Positions 24,884 through 34,087 are shown, counted from the first letter of the stretch. The stretch: DNA of 64,000 nucleotides from Brevibacillus_H sp049846925 (GCF_049846925.1 NZ_JBNCMT010000013.1:61840-125839), one strand, 5' to 3'. The notes: generated by a model not told the origin, from the sequence alone. Numbers and translations are program-made.

Positions 24884-25685
24884 ATGCGACTTGCATCCCG
24901 AAACGCTGCAAATTGCGCAAGGAGATGCTTCCGAAACTCGCTTGCGCTACCAGTAACGCAGCATCTGTATCAATCGCAGCTTGCATGCGTGCCTGCAACA
25001 GGGCAGTCTGCAGACCATGGCCTCTGAATTCAGGTTTGGTGCCTGCTTGTGCGAAAGAAGCCACATTTTCTTTTAGATGGAACAGGGCAAACCCCGCTGG
25101 CTGTTCATTTACGTAGCCAAGAAACAGCTTCCAGTCAGGGTGATTATGTAAAAAGGCAAGATTCTCAGGTAATTCAGACGGCTCGTTGAAAGGCAGCTCA
25201 AGCGCATCAATAAAGATTTGCTCAATAACAGGCAGCTCAACAGGTGAAACTTCATGTACTGTAACCGAGGTAGTCGGCTGGCTAGGGGAGTAGGTCTCAA
25301 CGAGCGAGTTAGGGATTCCGTACATAGCGGTATGAAAGTCGGTCTGCCGAAATCCAGCCAGTGATAGCTGCTCGAGCATTTTTGACGTACAAGCAGAGGG
25401 GACGACATCGATTCCAAATGGTATTCGGGACGATTGATCGAGATAGAAGCTTTTGATTTCATCGAGAAATGGCACGTCCTCAGGAGTAAAACCATAGACT
25501 CGATTAAAGTCCCTGATTGGCAAATTCTTTGCTAGTAGAGCGGTTGCATTGCCGAATTGCTTGATTTCAACTCCAATGGGATTGCCTGACTTCGCTTGCA
25601 TCGCAAGCATCCGATCTTGCATGACAAGGAAATCGGCATGTTCTATTTGATTGGCCAAATCGTTTGTTAAGATTGGTAGATTCAT
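24855..25685 (-). CDS. GNAT-family N-acetyltransferase
   Basis: 276 residues. The C-terminal GNAT domain shows AQAGTKPEFRGHGLQTALLQ (motif A, about 210-229) and FGSISLRNLQRFGMQVAFTK at the end. The N-terminal half is a degenerate GNAT-like or substrate domain. AAAGGGGG precedes the ATG. The gene is convergent with the hydrolase and overlaps it by 29 bases. Substrate unknown. Confidence 0.82.
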   Translation of the reverse strand: MNLPILTNDLANQIEHADFLVMQDRMLAMQAKSGNPIGVEIKQFGNATALLAKNLPIRDFNRVYGFTPEDVPFLDEIKSFYLDQSSRIPFGIDVVPSACTSKMLEQLSLAGFRQTDFHTAMYGIPNSLVETYSPSQPTTSVTVHEVSPVELPVIEQIFIDALELPFNEPSELPENLAFLHNHPDWKLFLGYVNEQPAGFALFHLKENVASFAQAGTKPEFRGHGLQTALLQARMQAAIDTDAALLVAQASFGSISLRNLQRFGMQVAFTKSVWTYV

Positions 25686-25801
25686 GTTGGCCCCCTTTTG
25701 TTTCGTGAAATTGATTGGAAATCACTGTCATTTTATTATAAGGGGGATCAACCGCATCTTTCACCAGGTTTTCCACCAACTTTCCACATTTTTTTAAAGA
25801 A

Positions 25802-25831
25802 AATCTAAGAATCGGAGGGTAATCTTAGATT
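25802..25831 (+). promoter_or_regulatory. Inverted repeat upstream of the secreted repeat protein
   Basis: Perfect 9-base arms AATCTAAGA and TCTTAGATT around a 12-base centre, 43 bases before the ATG. It may be an operator or an RNA hairpin. The half-site AATCTTAGA recurs (reverse strand) near 27243 before the RND operon. Confidence 0.45.
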
Positions 25832-25873
25832 GTACACCAGACTTGGAACTTTTTTCTGAAAGGATGGATTGAA

Positions 25874-26959
25874 ATGTGGAGCAAGACAAAAGTAGGTCTT
25901 ACCCTCGGCGCATTGGTACTGGCATTTAGTGTAGGCAATGTATTTGCACAAGAGACAACACAGTCCGCAACTGAAGGTAAGCAGGCAGCCAAGATGTTTG
26001 AAATGTTCAAAGGACATAAAGGAATGCACGGAGTTCACCATGGAAAAGGTATGGCTCCTTGGGAGAATCAGGAGCTGTTAACGCTCCTTTCACTGGATGC
26101 AACAGCACTGCAAACTGAGTTTCAGGCAGGCAAGTCACTGGCTGACATCGCCAAAGCAAAAGGCGTTGCGGTTGAAAAGGTAGTTGAACTCCTGGTCAAG
26201 CAACATGAAGCTCAACTGGAAACCGCTGTAAAAGACGGCAAGCTGACGCAAGAGCAAGCAACACAAATGAAGGAAAAAATGACTGAGCGTATCACAGATA
26301 TGGTTAACAATACTCATCCAAAAGGCTTTAAAGACGTGAAAATGTGGGGACACGGATTCAAAGATAACAAAGAGTTGTTCGATTTGCTCAAACTGGACGC
26401 AGAAAAGCTGCAAACAGAGCTGAAGGCAGGCAAGTCACTGGCAGAGATCGCCAAGGCTCAAGGAATTGCTGTTGAAAAGGTAGTTGAACTGTTGGTCAAG
26501 CAACACGAAGCTCAACTGGAAACCGCTGTGAAAGACGGCAAGCTGACCCAAGAACAGGCAACAAAAATGAAAGAGAAAATGACTGAACGTGTGACCAGCA
26601 TGGTGAACAACACGCACCCGAAAGGCGATGGGATCGGCAAAGGGTGGGGCAAAGGACACGGTTTGTGGAATGACGCCGAACTGCTTGCCTTGCTCAAACT
26701 CGATGCAGAGAAGCTGCAAACCGAATTGAAAGCAGGCAAATCACTGGCGGAAATTGCTGCCGCTCAAGGAGTAACCAAAGAAGTGTTGAGCCAGTTCCTA
26801 ACCAAACAGTTTGAGAGCAAGCTTGACGAAGCCGTGAAGGCGGGGAAAATCACACAAGAGAAGGCAACTACGATAAAAGAAAAGCAGAAAGAATTCATAG
26901 AAAAACTCATCGAGAAGAAGTTTACACCAAAGACTGAAAAAATAGTGACAGGGCAATAA
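25874..26959 (+). CDS. Secreted protein with three long internal repeats
   Basis: 361 residues with a Sec signal peptide (cleavage after VFA, residue 25). The mature part is three repeats beginning at about residues 66, 166 and 268. Each has ELLxLLxLDAxxLQTELKAG, then KSLAEIAKAQGV, EKVVELLVKQHEAQLETAV and DGKLTQEQATxMKEKM. Repeats 1 and 2 are offset by exactly 100 residues and nearly identical, repeat 3 is more diverged. Linkers are rich in His, Gly, Lys and Trp. The texture is all-alpha. The function is unknown; relatives occur as uncharacterised exported proteins in Bacillales. Start GAAAGGATGG before the ATG. Confidence 0.8.
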   Translation: MWSKTKVGLTLGALVLAFSVGNVFAQETTQSATEGKQAAKMFEMFKGHKGMHGVHHGKGMAPWENQELLTLLSLDATALQTEFQAGKSLADIAKAKGVAVEKVVELLVKQHEAQLETAVKDGKLTQEQATQMKEKMTERITDMVNNTHPKGFKDVKMWGHGFKDNKELFDLLKLDAEKLQTELKAGKSLAEIAKAQGIAVEKVVELLVKQHEAQLETAVKDGKLTQEQATKMKEKMTERVTSMVNNTHPKGDGIGKGWGKGHGLWNDAELLALLKLDAEKLQTELKAGKSLAEIAAAQGVTKEVLSQFLTKQFESKLDEAVKAGKITQEKATTIKEKQKEFIEKLIEKKFTPKTEKIVTGQ

Positions 26960-26990
26960 GAGCAAAAGATCAAGCAAAGGAACGTCAAGA

Positions 26991-27019
26991 GAGGCAGGTG
27001 GTGAACACCTGTCTTTTCC
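26991..27019 (+). terminator. Terminator after the secreted repeat protein
   Basis: GAGGCAGGTG and CACCTGTCTTTT form a stem with one G/T wobble and a 5-base loop, ending in TTTTCC. Confidence 0.7.
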
Positions 27020-27030
27020 ATTCGTGTCAA

Positions 27031-27229
27031 GAAAAACGCTTGTCCTTTTCAAAGCGACTTTGGCAGTGCAACTAAGACTTTTTCTCCATCGTCAGGGAAA
27101 AAAGTGGGCAACCAGCGTTACGGAAGAGGTAGCGACGTGTTTGACCACTTCCTGACGATGAGGGAAAGTCGGACAGTTAAACTCCTGCGCAAGCTGTCAG
27201 GGAGACCTTGAAAGGACAACGTTTTTCTC
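27031..27229. other. Large structured element (multi-branched inverted repeats)
   Basis: About 200 non-coding bases close on themselves: GAAAAACGCTTGTCC at 27031 pairs with GGACAACGTTTTTC at the far end, extended by TTTTCAA/TTGAAA, about 20 pairs with one bulge. Inside, CGACTTT (27055-27061) pairs with AAAGTCG (27165-27171), ATCGTCAGG plus AAGTGG (27088-27107) pairs with CCACTTCCTGACGAT (27145-27159), and GACAG (27172-27176) with CTGTC (27194-27198). The nesting is consistent with one folded RNA or with a MITE. No Rfam class is recognised. The outer GAAAAACG is also the arm of the palindrome at 27291. Confidence 0.6.
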
Positions 27230-27242
27230 ACTCTAATAATCT

Positions 27243-27264
27243 TCTAAGATTCAAATGAGATAAT
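27243..27264 (+). promoter_or_regulatory. Possible promoter of the RND operon with AATCTTAGA half-site
   Basis: TCTAAGATT (27243-27251), the reverse complement of the AATCTTAGA half-site upstream of 25874, lies 7 bases before GATAAT (27259-27264), a plausible -10. The position suits an activator such as the OmpR-type regulator encoded in this operon. Tentative. Confidence 0.35.
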
Positions 27265-27290
27265 GGGAGAAAACTGTGTATATTTTCTGT

Positions 27291-27367
27291 GAAAAACGTC
27301 TTGACGTTTTTCATAAAAGTGGATGTGACCGCTTGCGGGCAACAAAACGGTCATGACCGTTTTGTTG
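27291..27367. repeat. Composite palindromic repeat (cores B and A)
   Basis: Core B is GAAAAACGTC-TT-GACGTTTTTC shape at 27291-27312, perfect 10-base arms. Core A is a perfect 28-base palindrome at 27340-27367 centred on CGGTCATGACCG. They are joined by a linker containing CCGCTTGCGGGC. Read on the minus strand, the order A, GCCCGCAAGCG, B is the same as at 38661-38740. Confidence 0.85.
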
Positions 27368-27395
27368 GCGTAGAAGGTGAAGGAGGCTTCTGTTC

Positions 27396-28805
27396 ATGGC
27401 AAGAACGTTTCGAACAATCGGTGTACTCGTAATTATTATTTCTTTACTTGCAGGATGTTCGCCAAGCAACCAGACAAACAATACGCAAAGAGCAAGAGGC
27501 GCCCAAATGCGGGCAATACCAGTAGAAGTGAAGCCAGCTGAACAAAAAGATTTCGGATTATCGTTTTCACTCAGTGGTCGTGTGGAAGCTAATCAGCAAG
27601 TAGATGCTCCCGCAAAGCAGTCTGGGAAAGTCAGTAAAGTATTTGTACGTGTTGGCGATCCAGTCAAAGCGGGTCAACCGATTGTACAGCTTGACGGAGA
27701 GGAAATCCAGATTCAGTTGCAACGTTCGCAGGCGGCGCTCCTGTCGGCAAGATCGAGATACGAGGATGCCAAGAAAGGGACCCAGGAGGAATCGTTAGCA
27801 CAGACGCAAAACTCGCTAGTCGATTTGGAAAACAAATACAACATGGCAAAGCGGGATCTGGAGCGCTCTGAGAAGCTGTTTGCTGAAGGAGCCATTTCTC
27901 AAGAAGAAGTAGAGAATGCGAGATTGCAAGTCAGCAGTGCCTTGACAACATGGGAGAATCAAAAGCAAAAACTGAAATTGGATCAAAAGGGACCGACGCA
28001 ATCAACCATCGATGCAGCAAAGGCACAAGTAATGCAAGCAGAAGCAGATCTTTCCCTTTCTTCTTTAAATGCAAAGAATCTGGTGATCAAAGCACCAATC
28101 GACGGGGTAATTGCTACGTTGCCTGTGTCCATTGGTGAGACGGTTTCTAATGGAAAAGTGGTTGCACAGATTGTAGATACATCGGTAATGAAGGTAAAAA
28201 CACAAGTGGATGAGAGCAAGGTTGGACTCTTCCAAAATGGACAGTCCGTTGATATCGAAGTATCGGCTGTAGGAGTCAAAACAAAAGGAAAAATCATTTC
28301 TGTCAGCCCGGTTGCAGACAGTACACGCTCCTATCCATTGGAAATTGAAGTCCCGAATACTGAGGGGAAAATTCGGGTTGGCATGATCGCTTCAGCAGAG
28401 ACCAAGGGCGAACAGCGAAAAGCGCTGGTTGTACCAAGAGAAGCGGTTATTTTCAAGGAACAAGCCTATTTCGTATTCACGGTGGAAGACAACAAAGCGA
28501 AGCAGGTAAAGGTAGATGCCGGAGAATCGGACGGGGAGCAAATTGAGATACTCAAAGGATTGAAGCCAGGAGCTCAAGTCATCGTGAAAGGCCAAAACAT
28601 GCTTGTCGCCGATGCTGATGTAACTGTAATCGATCCGAACAACAAGGAACAAGCCCCTGCAGGTCAGCAAAGGAAGCGTCAACCAGGGCAAAATCAGCCA
28701 GGTCAAGGTCAACCGGGCCAGGGGCAACCAGGTCAAGGTCAACCTGGGCAAGGTCAGCCAAATCAGGGACAGCCGGGGCAAAGTCAACCGGGACAAAAAG
28801 GATAG
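27396..28805 (+). CDS. RND efflux membrane-fusion lipoprotein (HlyD/AcrA family)
   Basis: 469 residues. The lipobox LLAGC gives lipidation at C21. A biotinyl-lipoyl-like part (VEANQQVDAPAKQSGKVSKV) is followed by a coiled-coil hairpin at about 105-210, a second lipoyl half (VIKAPIDGVIATLPVSIGE) and beta-barrel domains. The tail is a low-complexity run of PGQGQ units (about 425-469), unusual for the family and perhaps a wall-spanning spacer. It should couple the RND pump to the outside in a Gram-positive envelope. It overlaps no gene; the pump follows nine bases after its stop, and the regulator pair is downstream. Confidence 0.92.
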   Translation: MARTFRTIGVLVIIISLLAGCSPSNQTNNTQRARGAQMRAIPVEVKPAEQKDFGLSFSLSGRVEANQQVDAPAKQSGKVSKVFVRVGDPVKAGQPIVQLDGEEIQIQLQRSQAALLSARSRYEDAKKGTQEESLAQTQNSLVDLENKYNMAKRDLERSEKLFAEGAISQEEVENARLQVSSALTTWENQKQKLKLDQKGPTQSTIDAAKAQVMQAEADLSLSSLNAKNLVIKAPIDGVIATLPVSIGETVSNGKVVAQIVDTSVMKVKTQVDESKVGLFQNGQSVDIEVSAVGVKTKGKIISVSPVADSTRSYPLEIEVPNTEGKIRVGMIASAETKGEQRKALVVPREAVIFKEQAYFVFTVEDNKAKQVKVDAGESDGEQIEILKGLKPGAQVIVKGQNMLVADADVTVIDPNNKEQAPAGQQRKRQPGQNQPGQGQPGQGQPGQGQPGQGQPNQGQPGQSQPGQKG

Positions 28806-28814
28806 GTGAACGTG

Positions 28815-31800
28815 ATGCATATTTCTGAACGCTCGATTCATCGTCCTGTTACGGTAATGATGGGAGTCCTCATTGTGATCATATTGGGGATCATCTCCTT
28901 ATCCCGTATTCCGATTGACCTGTATCCCAAAATCGAGGTTCCAACGGTGGCTGTTGTCGCCAGTTATTCGGGAGTAGGTCCGGAAGAAGTAGAGAATTTG
29001 GTAACCAAGCCGATTGAAAAAGCAGTTGCAACAGTAGCGGGAATCAAATCGGTTCGCTCTGTTTCAAGAGAGGGAGCTTCGCAGGTTACCGTTGAATTTG
29101 ACTATGGAATGGATATGGAAGCGGCAATCACTGAGATCCAGCAAAAAGTGGAACGAGCCAGACGTCAGTTACCAGACGATGTCGATTCGCCGACTGTCAT
29201 GAAATTTGACCCGAACAGCGCACCCGTTCTCACCATGGCGATCTCATCCAAGCTTGGGCCGGATGAATTGAAGACATTTGTCGATGATCAAATCGTTCCG
29301 TACATCGAGCGAGTGAACGGTGTCGCTTCTGTTACGACTTCAGGTGGTTTGGAGCGGGAGATCAAAATTTTGATTGATCCCGATAAAATTGATCAGTACG
29401 GAATTACCCTCTCTGACATTAACCAGCAACTTCGCAATCAAAACATCGACTCACCAGGTGGAAGGGTAACAGAGGGTGGCGTGACCTATACGGTTCGTTC
29501 ACTCGGCAAGTTTGCCTCGATCGACGACATCCGCAATGTCTCGATTCCGCTTAAAGGTGGAGGTAAGGTATTTTTAAGTGAACTGGCGCTTGTCCAGGAA
29601 GGATACAAGGAAGTAACGGTTGAGAACAAGCTGAACGATCAAAATACGGTCTCCATTTCGATCATGAAGCAATCCGGCTCCAATACGGTTGCTGTTGTCG
29701 ATGGTATTCAGGCAGAACTGGACAAACTGAAAACAACTTCACCAATCGACTTCTCCATCCTGAATATTTCTGACCAGTCCCAATTTATTCGGGCTTCGAT
29801 CAATACATTGGTGCACGATGCGTTAATCGGGGGCGTTCTGGCGATTCTGATCATTTTGCTCTTCTTGAAGAGTATCAGCAATACGATGATTATCTCGCTG
29901 GCCATTCCGATTTCGGTCATTGCTACCTTTACACTCATGTTCTTCTCAGACATGACCATTAACGTCATGAGTTTGGGTGGCTTGACACTCGGTATCGGGA
30001 TGATCGTAGACGACGCCATCGTAGTTCTTGAGAACATTCACCGACGGATGGAGAATGGTCTGTCAATCAGAGAAGCGGCAGTCGAAGGAACCAAGGAAGT
30101 GGCGATGCCCGTAATTGCAGCCACTTTGACAACCGTAGCCGTTTTCTTCCCGATTGTTTATGTAGAAGGTTTAACTGCCCAGTTGTTTAAAGACTTGGGC
30201 GTCACTGTTTCAATCGGTCTGTTGGCATCCTTGATTGTTTCGTTAACCGTAACTCCGATGCTTGCGACCAAGCTGATGAAAGCAAAGAAACCTTCAGCGA
30301 GCGAAACCTTTGATGTTCAAATGACATCCGAAACTCAAGCACTTCAATCAACAGATGCACCAGTAAACAAGAATGAGCCGAGATGGATTGCTGTTTATCG
30401 CCGAATTCTTGGTTGGTCTCTCGGTCATCGGAAAACAACCATCCTCATTGCCATTGTTTCGTTGGTTGCCAGTATTGCTCTCGTTCCGCTCCTGGGGATG
30501 GAAATGATGCCATCATCCGATCAGGGACAAGTAAATGTCTCGATTACCTTGCCAACAGGAACAGAACTGGAGAAAACAAGAGAAGTCATGACCCAGGCAC
30601 AAACGATTGTAAGTGAAGTTCCAGAGGTGGAGACGATTTACTCCAGTCTCGGAAGTGCCAATGCAACCCGGTTCGGGAATGCATCCAGCTCATCTGCTTC
30701 CTTTCTTTTATTGCTGGAGGATGCATCAAAACGCAAGCGCAGCACAGCAGAAATTGTAGAAGAGATCCGCAATAAACTGAACCGATTCCCGGGCGCTCGT
30801 CTGCGGGTAAGTGAAGCGGGAGGAGCGACACTGCCAGGATTAGGCGGCGGTGGGCAAAACAGCGGGGGAGGAAACTCGCCGATCTCCTATGCGCTGCGTG
30901 GAAACGATCAAGCGACATTAAAAGAAGTGGCGGAAAGACTGACAGATGAAATCAGTCAGTTGAAAGGGGTACGGGAAGCCGACAATACACTGGAGGATTC
31001 TCGTCCGGAAATTCAGGTCTCGCTTGATCGGGTGAAAGCGGCTGAGCTGGGCATTACGCAGTCCATGGTATCGAGCACGGTACAGACGGCGCTCAATGAT
31101 CAGGTGGCAACTCGCTACGAAACGGGTGGACGAGAGACCGATGTTACCATCACGCTTACCAACAAAAGTGCAGCTACAATGGATGATATCAGGAATCTGT
31201 CCCTGTTCAATTCTCAAGGGGAGAGGGTACTTGTCAAGGATGTGGCTGAAGTCAAAATTGCCAACGGCCCGCAAACCATTCAACGATTTAATCAGGCAAG
31301 AGTTGTCAATGTAACTGCTATGCTGGCGCCTGGCCAGGACTTGGGCAGCGTTTCCCAAGAAATTGATCAACTGGTACGGACTTTCCCACTGCCACCGGGT
31401 TATGTCATTGAGGCTCAGGGCCAAAACCAGCAATTGCAGGAATCACAAAGTGGTATGCTGCTCGCTTTTGGACTGGCGATCATTTTGGTTTATATCATCC
31501 TGGCGGCACAGTTCGAATCACTAATTTATCCGCTATCCATCATGTTGTCGGTTCCACTCTCATTCTTCGGTGCCAGCTTCAGTCTGTTTATTACAGGCAG
31601 GCCGTTGAGTGTTCCGGCTTTCATCGGTATCATTCTTTTGGCGGGGATTGTTGTGCGGAATGCCATCGTACTGATTGACTTCACCAACATCCTGCGCAGA
31701 CAGGGAGTAGATCGTACAGAAGCATTGCTGACAGCGGGGCCTGTTCGTTTGCGCCCGATCCTGATGACGACACTGTGTACCGTACTCGGTTTGCTGCCTT

Positions 31801-32003
31801 TGGCAATTGGTCTGGGAGAAGGGGGAGAGAGTCAAGCTCCAATGGCGACGGTCGTTATTGGCGGACTATTGTTCTCCACCTTGCTCACACTGGTCGTCAT
31901 TCCGGTTGTGTACAGCATTTTGGATGACTTCTCGATTCGTCTGCGAAAAGTGACAAATCTTTTTTCCTTTCGCAAAACAAAATCAGTTACGATAGAAAAG
32001 TAG
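28815..32003 (+). CDS. RND-family efflux transporter (AcrB/SwrC-like)
   Basis: About 1062 residues, standard for HAE-type RND pumps. The N-terminal helix is followed by a large extracytoplasmic loop, the helix 4 motif GMIVDDAIVVLENIHR with the DD proton-relay pair, the helix 10 counterpart LLAGIVVRNAIVLIDFTN and twelve helices in all. Chosen start ATG 28815 (AGGTG seven bases upstream) rather than GTG 28806. In B. subtilis SwrC of this family aids export of surfactin. The variable loop contains a Gly-rich stretch (LPGLGGGGQNSGGGNS). Confidence 0.94.
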   Translation: MHISERSIHRPVTVMMGVLIVIILGIISLSRIPIDLYPKIEVPTVAVVASYSGVGPEEVENLVTKPIEKAVATVAGIKSVRSVSREGASQVTVEFDYGMDMEAAITEIQQKVERARRQLPDDVDSPTVMKFDPNSAPVLTMAISSKLGPDELKTFVDDQIVPYIERVNGVASVTTSGGLEREIKILIDPDKIDQYGITLSDINQQLRNQNIDSPGGRVTEGGVTYTVRSLGKFASIDDIRNVSIPLKGGGKVFLSELALVQEGYKEVTVENKLNDQNTVSISIMKQSGSNTVAVVDGIQAELDKLKTTSPIDFSILNISDQSQFIRASINTLVHDALIGGVLAILIILLFLKSISNTMIISLAIPISVIATFTLMFFSDMTINVMSLGGLTLGIGMIVDDAIVVLENIHRRMENGLSIREAAVEGTKEVAMPVIAATLTTVAVFFPIVYVEGLTAQLFKDLGVTVSIGLLASLIVSLTVTPMLATKLMKAKKPSASETFDVQMTSETQALQSTDAPVNKNEPRWIAVYRRILGWSLGHRKTTILIAIVSLVASIALVPLLGMEMMPSSDQGQVNVSITLPTGTELEKTREVMTQAQTIVSEVPEVETIYSSLGSANATRFGNASSSSASFLLLLEDASKRKRSTAEIVEEIRNKLNRFPGARLRVSEAGGATLPGLGGGGQNSGGGNSPISYALRGNDQATLKEVAERLTDEISQLKGVREADNTLEDSRPEIQVSLDRVKAAELGITQSMVSSTVQTALNDQVATRYETGGRETDVTITLTNKSAATMDDIRNLSLFNSQGERVLVKDVAEVKIANGPQTIQRFNQARVVNVTAMLAPGQDLGSVSQEIDQLVRTFPLPPGYVIEAQGQNQQLQESQSGMLLAFGLAIILVYIILAAQFESLIYPLSIMLSVPLSFFGASFSLFITGRPLSVPAFIGIILLAGIVVRNAIVLIDFTNILRRQGVDRTEALLTAGPVRLRPILMTTLCTVLGLLPLAIGLGEGGESQAPMATVVIGGLLFSTLLTLVVIPVVYSILDDFSIRLRKVTNLFSFRKTKSVTIEK

Positions 32004-32027
32004 AGTAAAAATGAACCGAGGGTGTGA

Positions 32028-32720
32028 ATGGTTGTGCGTATTCTTGCTGTAGAGGATGAGGTATCTCTGCTCCATGCCATATCTGACCTTTTGCGTGAGG
32101 AAGGCTATGCGGTTGATACCGCTGAACGTGGTGACGAGGGCCTTTATCTCGCTGAAAAAGGCATTTATGACATGCTTCTCCTGGACATTATGATGCCAGG
32201 ATTGAATGGCCTATCCTTGGTAAAGAAGCTGCGTGCCGACGGAATTCGCACCCCTGTCTTGTTCTTGACAGCCAAAGACAGCGTGGATGCTCGAGTGAAA
32301 GGTCTTGATGCAGGAGCAGATGATTATCTGGTCAAGCCCTTTGCGGTGGAAGAGCTGCTGGCAAGAGTCAGGGCGTTGTTGCGCCGCAATGGCAAAATGG
32401 GTATCGAAGGCGATTTGTCATACGGACCGATCAAGCTGAAGGAAAAAGAGTATGACGGGTATGTCGATGAGACTCCCTTGAAGCTGACCAGCAAAGAGTA
32501 TGAACTGTTGAAATACTTTCTGTACAATCGGGAACAAATTTTAACCAGAGAGCAAATCTTTGATCGAGTATGGGGAATCGACTCGGAAGCGAATTATGGC
32601 ATTGTTGAGGTGTATGTGCATTACTTGCGAAAAAAGCTGTCTGACCTCGGTTGTGGAAACTATATTCGGACGATACGCAATGTTGGGTATATGCTGAAGG
32701 AGAAAAAAGAGCATGTTTAG
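32028..32720 (+). CDS. OmpR-family response regulator
   Basis: 230 residues. The receiver domain has acidic E9/D10/E11, phosphorylation site D53 in LLDIMMPG and K103 in the KPF motif. The C-terminal winged helix of OmpR/PhoB type covers about 130-226 (LTSKEYELLKYFLYN, VYVHYLRKKL, RTIRNVGYML). It is 24 bases after the pump gene and overlaps the kinase gene by eight bases, so it is in the pump operon and most likely controls it. GAGGGTG lies before the ATG; a GTG two codons downstream is an alternative start. Confidence 0.94.
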   Translation: MVVRILAVEDEVSLLHAISDLLREEGYAVDTAERGDEGLYLAEKGIYDMLLLDIMMPGLNGLSLVKKLRADGIRTPVLFLTAKDSVDARVKGLDAGADDYLVKPFAVEELLARVRALLRRNGKMGIEGDLSYGPIKLKEKEYDGYVDETPLKLTSKEYELLKYFLYNREQILTREQIFDRVWGIDSEANYGIVEVYVHYLRKKLSDLGCGNYIRTIRNVGYMLKEKKEHV

Positions 32721-33981
32721 AAAGACTCGTATCCGTCTGGTGCTGTTTAATGCAATCGTCCTGGTTTTGCTGCTGAATGCACTGGGGAGCGCCGTTTATT
32801 TTTCCATGAAATTTACGTTGTACTCTCAGGTGGATATGAAATTGCAGCAAATTGCTAAGCATATGCGAGAGACGAAGATCTTTTTTCCAAAAGGCGAGAA
32901 AAGGCGACTGATCGCTCCTGACCATCGAATCATTACTCTGTTTTGGAAAGACAAGGGCCAATTGATTGCCAGCACGGACAATAACATGGTGGAGAGGTCA
33001 GATATTGACCCGTTGCTACAGTTCACCGAGATGGAAGGCTTGGCTACAGTCACCGTAAATGGGCAGCCTTGCCGGGTGTACACATTGAATATCGAAGCAG
33101 CAAGAAATCCTGCCCAAGGCCCGTTCAAAGAGCTTCGTACGGTTCAGCTTGTCTATAATCTTGAACCGGAAGAGGAGATGCTCGGCAGTCTGCTTCAGGT
33201 GATTGGAATTGGCAGTGCCATCAGCATACTCATTGCGGTCATTATTGGGCTGTTCCTTGCCAAGAGAGCATTGATTCCGATTCAGTCAGCATGGGAGAAA
33301 CAGCAGCAGTTCGTCGCAGATGCTTCCCATGAATTGCGTACACCATTGTCAGTTATCCAGATTCACCTCGAACGGCTTTTTCGCAATCCTGACCATACGA
33401 TTGAACAGGAAAGCGAGAATATCGTCGTCGGAATTCAGGAGACGAGAAGGCTGAATAAACTGGTTTCTGATCTTTTGACACTTGCCCGCTCGGACTCAGA
33501 CGAGGTGCAACTGATCAAAAAGAAACTGTTTGTCGATGAGCTGATTACTTCCAGTGTACAATCCTTTCGCCAATTGGCCACGCTCAAGCAAATTCAAATC
33601 GAAACCAAGCTGGAACCAGTGGTTGAAATCGTGGCTGATGAGGAGCGAGTCCGGCAGTTGCTGGTCATCTTGCTGGATAATGCGTTGAAATATTCACTCG
33701 ATCACGGGCTCATTACGGTTGAGTGCCGAAGAGACGGAAATTGGGTGACAGTATCAGTCAGTGATCAGGGAATTGGCATTGCTAAGGAAGATATCCCCTT
33801 TGTGTTTGACCGATTCTTCCAGGGAGACAAAATGAGGTCTCGAACAGTAGAAGGAACGGGCTTGGGCCTGTCGATCGCCAAGTGGATCGTGGAATCACAT
33901 GGAGGCAAAATTCGTGTAGAAAGCGAAGAAGGAGCAGGGGCTACCTTTTTTGTCACACTTCCTGTCAAAGGCAAGGGATAA
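32713..33981 (+). CDS. Sensor histidine kinase of the RND operon
   Basis: 422 residues: membrane helix at about 8-30, an extracytoplasmic sensor region of about 130 residues, a second helix at about 160-182, then HisKA with H206 in ADASHELRTPLS and the HATPase motifs DNALKYS, DQGIGI and GTGLGLSIAKWIVESHGG. It should phosphorylate the regulator encoded just upstream in response to an envelope or drug signal. No HAMP domain of normal length is evident between helix 2 and the H-box. Overlaps the regulator gene by eight bases. Confidence 0.94.
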   Translation: MFRKTRIRLVLFNAIVLVLLLNALGSAVYFSMKFTLYSQVDMKLQQIAKHMRETKIFFPKGEKRRLIAPDHRIITLFWKDKGQLIASTDNNMVERSDIDPLLQFTEMEGLATVTVNGQPCRVYTLNIEAARNPAQGPFKELRTVQLVYNLEPEEEMLGSLLQVIGIGSAISILIAVIIGLFLAKRALIPIQSAWEKQQQFVADASHELRTPLSVIQIHLERLFRNPDHTIEQESENIVVGIQETRRLNKLVSDLLTLARSDSDEVQLIKKKLFVDELITSSVQSFRQLATLKQIQIETKLEPVVEIVADEERVRQLLVILLDNALKYSLDHGLITVECRRDGNWVTVSVSDQGIGIAKEDIPFVFDRFFQGDKMRSRTVEGTGLGLSIAKWIVESHGGKIRVESEEGAGATFFVTLPVKGKG

Positions 33982-34087
33982 CGGCATTTGCACACACCTA
34001 CCGAAATAGTGCTTGATTCCTCTTCGTACTTTGTTATGATTAGAGATATAGTTTTGCAGATCATGAACAATTGAATATCGAATGCAA

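Noticed and set aside
27088..27159. CRISPR or group II intron idea for the structured element
   Set aside because: There is no spacing of identical direct repeats and no intron domain V or maturase; complementary arms explain the pattern better.
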